The translations under genes were made by a program, and so were the position numbers. Shown here piece after piece: positions 9,087-16,551 of a stretch of 64,000 nt of DNA. Numbering within the stretch: position 1 is the stretch's first letter; each line of letters starts with the position of its first letter. Location of the stretch: assembly GCA_963718745.1 (NCBI GenBank), contig OY970370.1:2418001-2482000 (forward strand), written 5' to 3'. The stretch is from Fermentibacter sp963718745 [NCBI: Candidatus Fermentibacterota bacterium] (GTDB lineage Bacteria; Fermentibacterota; Fermentibacteria; Fermentibacterales). The notes under the pieces are model-generated. The model saw only the letters and a program-made list of their open reading frames with translations, searched no databases and was not told the origin of the DNA.

Positions 9087-10148
9087 TCACAGCCAGCCCT
9101 TCCTGCGGAACCACAGCCCCATGCCGACGCCGATGGCCAGCATCGCAACGAGCACGGCAGGATATGCCCATGCCCTGCCCAGTTCGGGCATGTGCTCGAA
9201 GTTCATGCCGTAGATGCCGGCTATGAAGGTGAGCGGCATGAAGATGGTCGCGATGATGGTCAGGACCTTCATCACCTCGTTCATCCGGTTGCTGGTGCTC
9301 GACAGGTACGTGTCGAGCATGGAGGACAGCATCTCGCGGAGCGTCTCTGAAGTCTCGATCACCTGTATGGAGTGGTCGTAGAGATCTCTCATGTAGGGTC
9401 CGGTGGAATCGTTGAAGGCGGAATCCCCGGTGTGGATCAGGTTCCCCATCAGTTCACGCATGGGCCAGACCGAGCGCCTGAACAGGAGCATCTCGTTGCG
9501 GAGGCCGTGGATCCTCTCCAGGAGGTTTCTCCCGTCGCCCTCGACCACATCCGCCTCCAGCTCCTCTATCCTGTCCGCCATATGCTCGAGTGTCGCGAAA
9601 TACCCGTCGACCACGGCGTCCATAAGGGCGTAGAACAGGTAGTCGGGGCCGAAACGGCGGAGCCTGGAGCCCTGTCTCTTCATCCTCTCCACGACCGAAT
9701 CGAAGAGGGGCGTGTCGCCCTCCTCGAGGGAGATGAGGGTTCCAGGCTGCAGGATCAGGGCCAGATGGCTGTGCACTGTCGTGTCCCCGGCGCCCGGGTA
9801 GATGGACTGCATCGTTACGAACACGCTTCGGTCCTCGCTCTCCGACTTGGGCCGGTCGTGGCTGTTGACCGCGTCCTCCAGCTGGAGGGGGTGTATGCCG
9901 AAGGTTTCTCCGATCCGGTTGATGGCCTCCAGATCGGAGAATCCTCTTATCCTGACCCATCTCAGCGGCCATGCCTCGTCCGCCTTGACCAGGCTCCCCT
10001 CATCCATCCTCTCGTCTATCTCGAACGCCATCTCGTTCCAGCGGAGAAGGGAGATCCTGGTCGGCCCGGGGGCATGCTCCGAGCTGCTCACGAGGGTTCC
10101 AGGAGACAATCCCTGCTTCCCGCCGAATCCCTTGAAGGATCTTGTCAT
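9087..10148 (-). CDS. corA: Magnesium/cobalt transporter CorA
   Basis: Homopentameric Mg2+/Co2+ channel of the inner membrane, 353 residues. A long cytoplasmic N-terminal domain is followed by the stalk helix and two C-terminal transmembrane segments. The pore signature YGMNFEHMPE lies between them (about residue 315), preceded by TIIATIFMPLTFIAGI. The protein ends FRRKGWL, a CorA-like basic tail. The ATG at 10148 is preceded by GGAGGTTGTAG. I saw no Mg2+ riboswitch-like structure in the short upstream region. Confidence 0.95.
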   Translation of the reverse strand: MTRSFKGFGGKQGLSPGTLVSSSEHAPGPTRISLLRWNEMAFEIDERMDEGSLVKADEAWPLRWVRIRGFSDLEAINRIGETFGIHPLQLEDAVNSHDRPKSESEDRSVFVTMQSIYPGAGDTTVHSHLALILQPGTLISLEEGDTPLFDSVVERMKRQGSRLRRFGPDYLFYALMDAVVDGYFATLEHMADRIEELEADVVEGDGRNLLERIHGLRNEMLLFRRSVWPMRELMGNLIHTGDSAFNDSTGPYMRDLYDHSIQVIETSETLREMLSSMLDTYLSSTSNRMNEVMKVLTIIATIFMPLTFIAGIYGMNFEHMPELGRAWAYPAVLVAMLAIGVGMGLWFRRKGWL

Positions 10149-10268
10149 CTACAACCTCCGGTCGTTTGTCCGCACGATCCCGCCAATGTATGCTCCCGCA
10201 TGCACCATGGTGTAACCCTTCTGTCCGGCACCGCGTCTCTGCTGCTGTAGAACAGAAAGGAGAGCCGT
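10149..10268. other. Divergent intergenic region, corA / small membrane protein
   Basis: 120 bases separate two divergent genes. A perfect 10-bp palindrome CACCATGGTG is at 10203-10212. AAAGGAGAG precedes the ATG at 10269 and GGAGG precedes corA. I see no good -35/-10 pair. Confidence 0.4.
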
Positions 10269-10655
10269 ATGAACTCGCTGATCGACTTCGCGATCCCGAT
10301 AGTAGCCATCGTCCTCAGCATCGGTGGTCCCCTCGCCATAGCCGTGCTGGCCATACAGGCATCGCACAAGAAGGATATGGCACTTCAGGAGCTCGTGGCA
10401 AATGCCGCCTCGGCGGGCAGGACCCCCGCGGAGATCCGCGAGATAGTCGAGACGCTCAATCCGAGGTCCTCGAAAGGTCGTGCCGGCTCGCTGAAGATAG
10501 GGATCATCCTCGTCGCGGCAGCCCTGGCGATGGGTTTCGTGGCGATAGTGCTCGACAGGACTTCGCTGCTCGCTCCTGCGGCCTTCTCGCTCTTCATCGG
10601 TGCCGCCTTCCTCGTCATCTGGCGCATCGTCGACAGGACGGGCGGGGAGAAGTGA
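10269..10655 (+). CDS. Small membrane protein ahead of an ECF sigma factor
   Basis: 128 residues. A hydrophobic helix lies at about 5-28 (IDFAIPIVAIVLSIGGPLAI), then a polar middle with AEIREIVETL, then two hydrophobic helices at about 77-115. AAAGGAG precedes the ATG. No family signature is certain; the layout recalls small DUF6249-like membrane proteins. It overlaps the GTG of the ECF sigma gene by four bases (GTGA), so it may act in sensing or control of that sigma factor; this is context inference only. Confidence 0.7.
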   Translation: MNSLIDFAIPIVAIVLSIGGPLAIAVLAIQASHKKDMALQELVANAASAGRTPAEIREIVETLNPRSSKGRAGSLKIGIILVAAALAMGFVAIVLDRTSLLAPAAFSLFIGAAFLVIWRIVDRTGGEK

Positions 10656-11206
10656 ATGATCCCGGTGCGATCGCGCTTGTCGTCGATCGCGCGAAGGCCG
10701 GCGAGAGAAAGGCCTTCGACGAGCTGGTGTCGGATTACGCAGGGTTCGTGCACGCCCTCGCCAGGAGGACTGTCGGAGATCCCGAGGAGGCGCGCGACAT
10801 CGCCCAGGAGGTCTTCGTGAAGGCGTGGCTCAACCTGGGTCTGCTCAGGGAGAGCTGGAAGTTCCCCTCCTGGCTCGCCTCGATAACACGGAGGGCCTCC
10901 ATCGACCACCTCCGCCGGAGGCCTTCCGAACAGGTCCTCGAAGGGGAGGCGATCGAGGAGCACGGAGCCGAGGACAAGCCTGTCTCAACCGGGAGCACTC
11001 TCCTCGAGTCCGCCATGGCCAGGTTGTCGGAGAGAGACAGGTCTCTGCTCACGCTCGTCTACTACGGCGAGCTTTCCCACTCCGAGGCCGGAGCTCTGCT
11101 GGGCATCCCGGAGCAGAACGTGAGAGTCTACCTGCTGAGGGCCCGGAGGCGCCTCAGGGAAATCCTCGAAGGGAGGGAGAATGAGCTCATGCAGCAGGTC
11201 TGCTGA
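10652..11206 (+). CDS. ECF-family RNA polymerase sigma factor
   Basis: 184 residues from the GTG at 10652. Region 2 is at about residues 18-85 (FDELVSDYAGFVHALARR, then GDPEEARDIAQEVFVKAW, the -10 binding helix). Region 4 is at about 120-175 (LSERDRSLLTLVYYGELSHSEAGALLGI, then VRVYLLRARRRLRE, a helix-turn-helix). No region 1 or 3, as expected for group 4 sigma factors. It overlaps the upstream membrane gene by 4 bases and the downstream anti-sigma gene by 26. The regulon is unknown. Confidence 0.92.
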   Translation: MNDPGAIALVVDRAKAGERKAFDELVSDYAGFVHALARRTVGDPEEARDIAQEVFVKAWLNLGLLRESWKFPSWLASITRRASIDHLRRRPSEQVLEGEAIEEHGAEDKPVSTGSTLLESAMARLSERDRSLLTLVYYGELSHSEAGALLGIPEQNVRVYLLRARRRLREILEGRENELMQQVC

Positions 11207-11648
11207 AGCCGTCGAGTACCTGCTGGGACTGATGGATCCGGCTCTTGCCGAGTCATTCCTCCGCCATGTCGAGGGATGTCCCGCCTGCGCCGCCGCACTC
11301 GAGTCGGAGAGGATGATCGAAGCCGGCCTGTCATGCTCCTATGATGTCCCCGAAGGTCTCCTGGAGAGGATCGGCTCCTCCATCGACCTCCTCGAGAGAC
11401 CGCCCAGGCGATGGTTCGCGCTCAAACTGGTGGGGATCGCGGGAGTCTCGTCCGCAGTGCTCTACACCCTCTGGAACGTGACCATCTCCTCGGGCCGCGG
11501 GCTCCTGGCGGAGGACGCCTTCCAGCAGTTCACCCAGTCGGCGGCCAGGGTCCTCGACTCGGGCACGTTCACCCTCCTCGGCCTTGCCTTCGGGATCTGC
11601 CTGACCCTGGCGACGATCCTCGCACTGGCCTCCCGGTACGGCCGCTGA
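11181..11648 (+). CDS. Membrane anti-sigma factor with zinc-finger motif
   Basis: 155 residues. The N-terminal cytoplasmic part has the zinc-binding anti-sigma motif HxxxCxxC (HVEGCPAC, about residues 30-37). Two hydrophobic segments follow (about 81-97 and 131-150) with a short, probably periplasmic, loop between them. It overlaps the ECF sigma gene by 26 bases, the normal arrangement of a sigma/anti-sigma pair. The inferred role is to hold the sigma factor at the membrane until an envelope or redox signal releases it. Confidence 0.83.
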   Translation: MSSCSRSAEAVEYLLGLMDPALAESFLRHVEGCPACAAALESERMIEAGLSCSYDVPEGLLERIGSSIDLLERPPRRWFALKLVGIAGVSSAVLYTLWNVTISSGRGLLAEDAFQQFTQSAARVLDSGTFTLLGLAFGICLTLATILALASRYGR

Positions 11649-11653
11649 GCCGG

Positions 11654-11683
11654 TTGCTCCCGGGCATCGAGCCGCGCTAGAAT
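11654..11683 (+). promoter_or_regulatory. Putative sigma70-type promoter for the DUF169 gene
   Basis: TTGCTC (11654-11659), an 18-base spacer and TAGAAT (11678-11683). It lies just after the anti-sigma stop and 49 bases before the ATG of the DUF169 gene. Confidence 0.5.
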
Positions 11684-11695
11684 CACCTCCTGGAA

Positions 11696-11717
11696 CCCCG
11701 TGCCGCCCGGCGCGGGG
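11696..11717 (+). other. Stem-loop in the leader of the DUF169 gene
   Basis: CCCCGTGCC (11696-11704), loop GCCC, GGCGCGGGG (11709-11717): nine pairs including one G-U. It sits between the putative promoter and the GGGAGGAG ribosome site. No T tract follows, so it reads as a leader structure rather than a terminator. Confidence 0.4.
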
Positions 11718-11731
11718 CAGGGAGGAGACCC

Positions 11732-12496
11732 ATGGACCGGAGAACCCTCGCGGAGACGTTCGAACGCCTCCTCAAGCTGGAGACGGGACCCGTCGCGGTG
11801 CACCTCTACGAGAACAGAGAGGATCTGCCCCGGAAACCCCTGCCCTTCGAAGTGAACATCTGCCAGCTCATATCCATGGCCAGGCACCAGGGCCGACCGG
11901 CCGCGGGCATACCCGGCCGCATGGTCTGCTCCATCGGAGCGGCGTGCACCGGGCTGGTCGAGACTCCCGCAGCATTCACGGACGGAACCGCGGCCGTGGG
12001 ACGGTATGTCGCTGACGCGGCGGCAGGGGTCGAGTTCTTCCGGAACACCTACAAGCTGGGGGACTCGGGCGCGAAGTACGGCGCCATAATGCTCTCGCCC
12101 CTTGCAGGATGCGAGATCGAGCGCCCGCCGGATGCGGTCGTCTTCTACTGCAATCCGGCCCAGGTGATGAGGTTCGTCCACTCCGTCCTGTACCGGACCG
12201 GGGAAAGGGTGGCTGCCGACACGGTCGCCGAAGCCGCCGTCTGCTCGGCGATCGGTTTCGTGGTCGGCACGGGCAGGCCCGTCATCGGTTTCCCCTGCGC
12301 CGGGGACAGGAGGTTCGGAGGAACCCAGAACCACGAACTCGTGTTCGCCTGTCCTTTCGACCTCCTGGAGGGCATGGCCGGAGCCCTGACCGAACTCTCG
12401 AGGTCCGGACCCCTCTATCCCGTCCCGCCCAACGTTATGTGGACTCCGCAGATGCCGCTCGCCTACACAATCGAAACGGGGGGGAAGGAGTGCTAG
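11732..12496 (+). CDS. DUF169 family protein
   Basis: 254 residues matching the DUF169 (COG2043) family of uncharacterised proteins common in anaerobes and archaea: LETGPVAVHLY near the start, then the Cys-containing NICQLI and VCSIGAACTGL, and later CEIERPPDAVVFYCNPAQVMRF and VGTGRPVIGFPCAGDRRFGG. GGGAGGAG precedes the ATG. It overlaps the next, ferritin-like gene by 7 bases, so the pair is probably co-translated. The conserved Cys residues could bind a metal or redox group, but function is unknown. Confidence 0.78.
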   Translation: MDRRTLAETFERLLKLETGPVAVHLYENREDLPRKPLPFEVNICQLISMARHQGRPAAGIPGRMVCSIGAACTGLVETPAAFTDGTAAVGRYVADAAAGVEFFRNTYKLGDSGAKYGAIMLSPLAGCEIERPPDAVVFYCNPAQVMRFVHSVLYRTGERVAADTVAEAAVCSAIGFVVGTGRPVIGFPCAGDRRFGGTQNHELVFACPFDLLEGMAGALTELSRSGPLYPVPPNVMWTPQMPLAYTIETGGKEC

Positions 12497-12954
12497 AAGC
12501 ATCGCAGCTCTTCGAACTCGCGATCGAGATGGAACGTGCCGGTTCGAGACTCTACAGGTCGCTCGCAGAGAAGTACGGTGAGGATAAGGAGCTCAAGGAC
12601 ATGTTCACCTTCCTGGCCACCGAGGAGGAGGAGCACGAGGTGCGGCTGGCCGAGATCAAGAGCCGTATCGCCGATACTACGATCCCGGGGTACGAGACCT
12701 TCAGACCCCCGCGGCTCCAGGCCTTCAGGAGCATCTTCTCGCCCTCGCGGCTGGCCGACGAGCGGGCGAGGATCTCCGACCTCGCGTCGGCGGTCGATTT
12801 CGCCGTGCGGAGGGAGATGGACAGCGTGTTCCTGTACCATGAGATCTCCGATGTCGTCCCGGAAGGGGACAGGCATCATCTCGCGGTACTCCTGGCGGAC
12901 GAGCGCGAGCACTTCCGCAGGCTCACGACCCTGCGTGCGGGAATGGGGTTCTAG
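12490..12954 (+). CDS. Ferritin-like / rubrerythrin-type diiron protein
   Basis: 154 residues from the GTG at 12490. Two helical pairs carry the diiron ligands: EMERAGSRLYRSLAEK and EEEEHEVRLAEI (ExxH) in the first half, then MDSVFLYHEISD and DEREHFRRLTTL (ExxH) in the second. There is no rubredoxin domain, so this is the ferritin-like domain alone. Such proteins reduce peroxides or store iron. It is coupled to the DUF169 gene and converges on the flavin reductase gene with a 4-base overlap. Substrate is inferred. Confidence 0.82.
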   Translation: MLEASQLFELAIEMERAGSRLYRSLAEKYGEDKELKDMFTFLATEEEEHEVRLAEIKSRIADTTIPGYETFRPPRLQAFRSIFSPSRLADERARISDLASAVDFAVRREMDSVFLYHEISDVVPEGDRHHLAVLLADEREHFRRLTTLRAGMGF

Positions 12955-13481
12955 GAGCCGCTCCGGGCGAGCGCCGACGTGATCTCACCCACGTACATCC
13001 TGTGGAAGTCGCCCGTGGGGTACAGTTCCAGCGGCGCAGCATCCAGGAATCCATCCCGGAGGATGTCCTGCGAGTAGATCGTCCGTGCGGCCAGCACCAG
13101 TTCGGCCTGCCTGAAGGAGACGCATCCGGGAGCCGGTTCGAACGGCAGGAGACCTGTGGCGGCCGCCTTGTCCACGTTTCTCCCGCTGTGGCTCCCGCAG
13201 AACTCGAGGGCAGCCCTCTGCTCCTCTCCGAAGAATGACACGGTGAACAGGTTCGCCTCGTCCATGAAACGTCTGGTGTGCCTCTGCGGCCTCACGAAGA
13301 CGAAGCAGACATCCCGGTTCCAGAGGTGCCCCAGCCCGCCCCAGCTTGCGGTCATCGTGTTCCAACCGCCCGGTCCGCCTGCGGTCACGAGCATCCATTC
13401 CCGGGATATCCGATCGAAGGTGTCGAAGACCAGATCACCTTTCGAGACCGGGTGAAAGCCTGCCTCAGCTGCGTTCTCCAT
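12951..13481 (-). CDS. Flavin reductase family protein
   Basis: 176 residues with the split-barrel flavin reductase-like pattern: REWMLVTAGGPGGWNTMTASWGG (FMN-binding N-terminal strand and loop), then FVRPQRHTRRFMDEANLFTVSFF and LVLAARTIYSQDI. Such proteins bind FMN and often pass electrons from NAD(P)H or a partner protein. The ATG at 13481 follows a G-rich tract and overlaps the photolyase stop by 17 bases, so both are one transcript. A link to flavin supply for the photolyase is possible but unproven. Confidence 0.82.
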   Translation of the reverse strand: MENAAEAGFHPVSKGDLVFDTFDRISREWMLVTAGGPGGWNTMTASWGGLGHLWNRDVCFVFVRPQRHTRRFMDEANLFTVSFFGEEQRAALEFCGSHSGRNVDKAAATGLLPFEPAPGCVSFRQAELVLAARTIYSQDILRDGFLDAAPLELYPTGDFHRMYVGEITSALARSGS

Positions 13482-14835
13482 CCGGATGCCCCCCCTTCAG
13501 GGTTTCTATGCGGTGGATGTATGAATCGATGTCGAATCTCGCCCGCAGGCTGGCCGTCGTCATGGACCTGACCGAACCGTAGACAGGTCTCGGAGGCCAG
13601 GGACGATCGTGCAGCCCGAAGCACCAGCCGACTCCCGCGAAACTGTTCGGATCCCTCCCGTCCAGCGCATATCTGTTGTTCAGGTCGAGCGCCGTGTGGA
13701 ACGCCTCCTCCGGCGACTCCATCCACGAGAGGATCTTCTTGCCCCAGTACATCCTCATGTAGCCGTGCATCCTGCCGGCCTCCACCAGCTCGGTCTGGGC
13801 GGCGTTCCAGGCCGGATCGTGGGTGCGCGCCCCTTCCAGTTCGCCCGCCGTGTAGACGTACTCCCTGGGATCTTCCGAGTGCTGTTCGAGGGTGTCGCGC
13901 GCCCATCCGGGGACTGCCTGCCAGGAGTCGGGCGCGGAGGTGTACTCGCAGAAGTTCACGGCGAGTTCACGCCTCACCAGCAGCTGCTCCATAAAGTCGC
14001 CCGCACCGGGTCCGCCCGCCTCCCTGATCCTGCCCGCGACCTCCAGAGGCGATATCTGGCCGAAGTGCAGATAGGGCGACAGGCCGGAGACGCAGTCCGC
14101 GGCCGGATCGTTCGCCTTTCCCGGATAGGAGTCGAGACCGTCCTCGATGAAGGCGGCAAGGGTCTCTCCTGCCGCCCTCGCACCAGCCTTCGGAAGACCT
14201 GTCGACCCGGCCGTGAGGTCGAGCCCGAGGCTCGAAGCGGCATCGAGAGGCGACAGGCTTTCGAAGTCGGGTGAGAAGCCCTCGTATAGAACCTTTCCGG
14301 GGGCGGGCGGGTCCATGTAGCCCTCCGCCATGGAATCGAGCCTCCTCCTCAGCACGGCCGCAGACCACGCGCGCTTCGGATAGAGGTCCGAGGGAGGGAC
14401 CAGCGTATCGGTCTCCACTATGAAGAACGGGCACGGGCTCGCTATCGCCGCATCGATCCGCCATCGCTTCTGCACGGGGGAGTGCCCGCCGTCGGTCACT
14501 GCGAACGCGGCGCCTCTGCAGGTTTCGAGGAAGAGGGCGACAGGATCCCCCATGCGGAGGACCAGGCCGATCCCCCTCGATGCGAGGTCACGGGCCGTCC
14601 CGGCCAGACCATCGAGCATGAATCCGAAATGCCTCTTTCCGGCATCCGGATAGCCCTTGTCCAGGCAGAACAGCACGAAGAAGGGCAGGCTGTGAGTTTC
14701 GGCCCGGGACACGGCGAATTCGAGGGCATGATTGCAGGAGGCTCGCTGTGCCTGCTGCATCCAATAGAAGGCATGACCTCCCCGGACGGGGGAGCGTCCT
14801 TCCGAAACGAGCCTCACCCTCCCTCCGGCCGTCAA
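13465..14835 (-). CDS. phr: Class II deoxyribodipyrimidine photolyase
   Basis: 456 residues; light-driven repair of cyclobutane pyrimidine dimers with FAD. Class II marks include FYWMQQAQRASCNHALEFAV near the start, a Rossmann antenna domain (FVLFCLDKGYPDAG), and the C-terminal FAD domain with ELAVNFCEY, THDPAWNAAQTEL and GRMHGYMRMYWGKKILSW. The frame starts at a TTG (14835) inside the upstream stop; a GTG at 14817 with GGAGG upstream is a serious alternative. It sits next to a DUF523-DUF1722 gene, as E. coli phr sits next to ybgA. Confidence 0.92.
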   Translation of the reverse strand: MTAGGRVRLVSEGRSPVRGGHAFYWMQQAQRASCNHALEFAVSRAETHSLPFFVLFCLDKGYPDAGKRHFGFMLDGLAGTARDLASRGIGLVLRMGDPVALFLETCRGAAFAVTDGGHSPVQKRWRIDAAIASPCPFFIVETDTLVPPSDLYPKRAWSAAVLRRRLDSMAEGYMDPPAPGKVLYEGFSPDFESLSPLDAASSLGLDLTAGSTGLPKAGARAAGETLAAFIEDGLDSYPGKANDPAADCVSGLSPYLHFGQISPLEVAGRIREAGGPGAGDFMEQLLVRRELAVNFCEYTSAPDSWQAVPGWARDTLEQHSEDPREYVYTAGELEGARTHDPAWNAAQTELVEAGRMHGYMRMYWGKKILSWMESPEEAFHTALDLNNRYALDGRDPNSFAGVGWCFGLHDRPWPPRPVYGSVRSMTTASLRARFDIDSYIHRIETLKGGHPDGERS

Positions 14836-15812
14836 TCCTCCCGCCTGCCTCCGGCGGAGTCCTCCAGGCTCGACAGCGCCGAGGGGAAGGGATCGAAGAA
14901 CAGCTGGTCATCCAGGTAGGCGTTCTCGAATCGTGCCGTCCAGGCTCGCAGCATCGACCGGCATGCGCTCATCGTGGTGCGCCCCGATCCGAAGTCCTCC
15001 AGGCTGTCGAGGAAGAGCGCCTTCTCGGATGGCTTGAGGAGCTTCTTGAAGTGGCCGAAGGCGTGCATCAGGGCGTCGACGCACGGCCCCGTGCGCATGG
15101 GTCTGGCCAGCGCCCTCACGAGGCCGGCACGGTACACGGGCAGGACTTCCCCCGGCGTGCCCCCGCCGGCCACCAGGCGCCCGAGGCGTCTGCCCTCCTC
15201 GCGGTGTGCGGCCGAGAGGAGCAGCTTGGCAGAGGCGTGGAACGAGACGACGGGGCCCAGCGATCGTGCGGAGCCGCACTCGGAACACACATCCCTCAGC
15301 CGTGCGAGCGTGAATACGGTAGTGAGGAAGTGCTCTCTCAGAGCAAGGTTCCTGAGACGCCCCTCGTGTATGACCGGCCTGCCTCCCATGGCGTCGATCA
15401 CGGCGGCTCCGAAGAGGCCTGGACCCTTGCGGAGCGAGGCGTGGCTGTCAGCGCCGGCGTAGACCCGGACATCGGATATGCCGCAGGATGGAGAACGGAA
15501 CTTGAGGACGGCCCCCTCCAGGTCGGAGAACCCGCCCGTCCGCTGATCGCAGAAGGCTTCCATCTCCCCGGTCAGGTCGCGCCCCGTGGCGGGTTGTACA
15601 AGCCTTGCGGCGCCCGAACCGTCCGACACGAGGCGGATGGGCTTCCTCGGCACTCCGAGCCCTATCTCGACCTCCGGGCACACCGTGCTGATCTCCGCGA
15701 ACCCCTCGAGCTTCCTGACGAAGGGATCGCTTATCATCGCTCCATCGTATCTGCAGTGGTCGTGCTCGATGCACCTGCTTATCAGGATGCGCGGGACGGC
15801 ATGGGGTCTCAT
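14832..15812 (-). CDS. DUF523 and DUF1722 (YbgA-like) protein
   Basis: 326 residues in two domains. DUF523 (about 1-150) has ISRCIEHDHCRYDG, STVCPEVEIGLGVPRKPIRLV and KFRSPSCGISDVRVY with conserved Cys residues. DUF1722 (about 185-310) begins REHFLTTVFTLARL and includes HAFGHFKKLLKPSEKALFL. The family is uncharacterised but is often beside photolyase genes; here the two overlap by 4 bases. The ATG at 15812 has TTGGAG upstream. A role in photorepair is inferred only from repeated neighbourhood. Confidence 0.85.
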   Translation of the reverse strand: MRPHAVPRILISRCIEHDHCRYDGAMISDPFVRKLEGFAEISTVCPEVEIGLGVPRKPIRLVSDGSGAARLVQPATGRDLTGEMEAFCDQRTGGFSDLEGAVLKFRSPSCGISDVRVYAGADSHASLRKGPGLFGAAVIDAMGGRPVIHEGRLRNLALREHFLTTVFTLARLRDVCSECGSARSLGPVVSFHASAKLLLSAAHREEGRRLGRLVAGGGTPGEVLPVYRAGLVRALARPMRTGPCVDALMHAFGHFKKLLKPSEKALFLDSLEDFGSGRTTMSACRSMLRAWTARFENAYLDDQLFFDPFPSALSSLEDSAGGRRED

Positions 15813-15874
15813 GGCATCTGCTCCAATCCCCTGGAATCCGCTTCCCGTTTCCGGATGCCGGATACCGCTCCCGG

Positions 15875-16429
15875 CTATATCTCTATGTCTATGGAGCCCG
15901 CCCAGGCGTGGTAGCCCGTGAAAGTGTCATCCTCGTCGTTCCCGTAGGCCATGACGGTGTGGCAGGGTTCTCCTGGCACCAGGACACGGTCGGACGAGCC
16001 TCCGCCGGCCAGCGGCATCCTGAAGGAGATGGTGGTCCTCCCGCCCTCCTCGCTGCCGGAGACGACAGTCAGATCATCGGTCCCGTCGAGGGAGGCGTCG
16101 GACGCGTGAGTCGTGAATCCAGTCCCGAAGTCGTCCCTGAGAGAAACCGTCTCGCCTTCCACCCAGCCTATCGCAATCTGGGCGTTCTTCATGGCCCCCT
16201 CGGAGTGGAACCCGACCGCTATCCAGCCCGTGGTGGGGGCTGACATCGTCACGAGGACCTCCTCGCCCTCGACGGCCCACGAGAGCTCGAACCCCTCCTC
16301 CTGGACGAAGTCCGATTCGGCGGGAGGGACCGGGGTCTGGGTGGCTCCCGGTGCGGCGTCGGCTCCCCCGCTGGAACGGCAGGATGTCGACAGGGCGATC
16401 AGCAGGATGATCACAATGCAGCGAAACAT
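15875..16429 (-). CDS. DOMON-domain lipoprotein
   Basis: 184 residues. The N-terminus is a lipoprotein signal with lipobox LSTSC (Cys about residue 17), followed by a Ser/Gly/Pro linker. The rest is DOMON-like: FELSWAVEGEEVLVTMSAPTTGWIAVGF, then MKNAQIAIGWVEG and ISFRMPLAG. DOMON domains are beta-sandwiches that bind haem or sugars. GGAGGGAATGCC precedes the ATG. It is probably an exported, membrane-anchored electron-transfer or ligand-binding protein. It is divergent from hisS. Confidence 0.8.
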   Translation of the reverse strand: MFRCIVIILLIALSTSCRSSGGADAAPGATQTPVPPAESDFVQEEGFELSWAVEGEEVLVTMSAPTTGWIAVGFHSEGAMKNAQIAIGWVEGETVSLRDDFGTGFTTHASDASLDGTDDLTVVSGSEEGGRTTISFRMPLAGGGSSDRVLVPGEPCHTVMAYGNDEDDTFTGYHAWAGSIDIEI

Positions 16430-16450
16430 GGCATTCCCTCCGCTCGGGCT

Positions 16451-16478
16451 TTGAGTCGACCGACCACAGTGTTAAAAT
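16451..16478 (+). promoter_or_regulatory. Putative promoter for hisS
   Basis: TTGAGT (16451-16456), 16-base spacer, TAAAAT (16473-16478), about 74 bases before the hisS ATG. I saw no T-box-like leader in the remaining space. Confidence 0.6.
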
Positions 16479-16551
16479 AGCTGTTCGCCGGGTTGTCCGC
16501 ATCATGCACGGCGGGACGGCGGAGACACATCCTCATCGAACCGGAGGAAGC

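Noticed and set aside
10149-10268. Mg2+ riboswitch upstream of corA
   Set aside because: The whole intergenic region is only 120 bases, shared by two genes, with no matching structure.
16430-16551. T-box leader upstream of hisS
   Set aside because: The leader after the promoter is too short and lacks the T-box consensus and a terminator hairpin.
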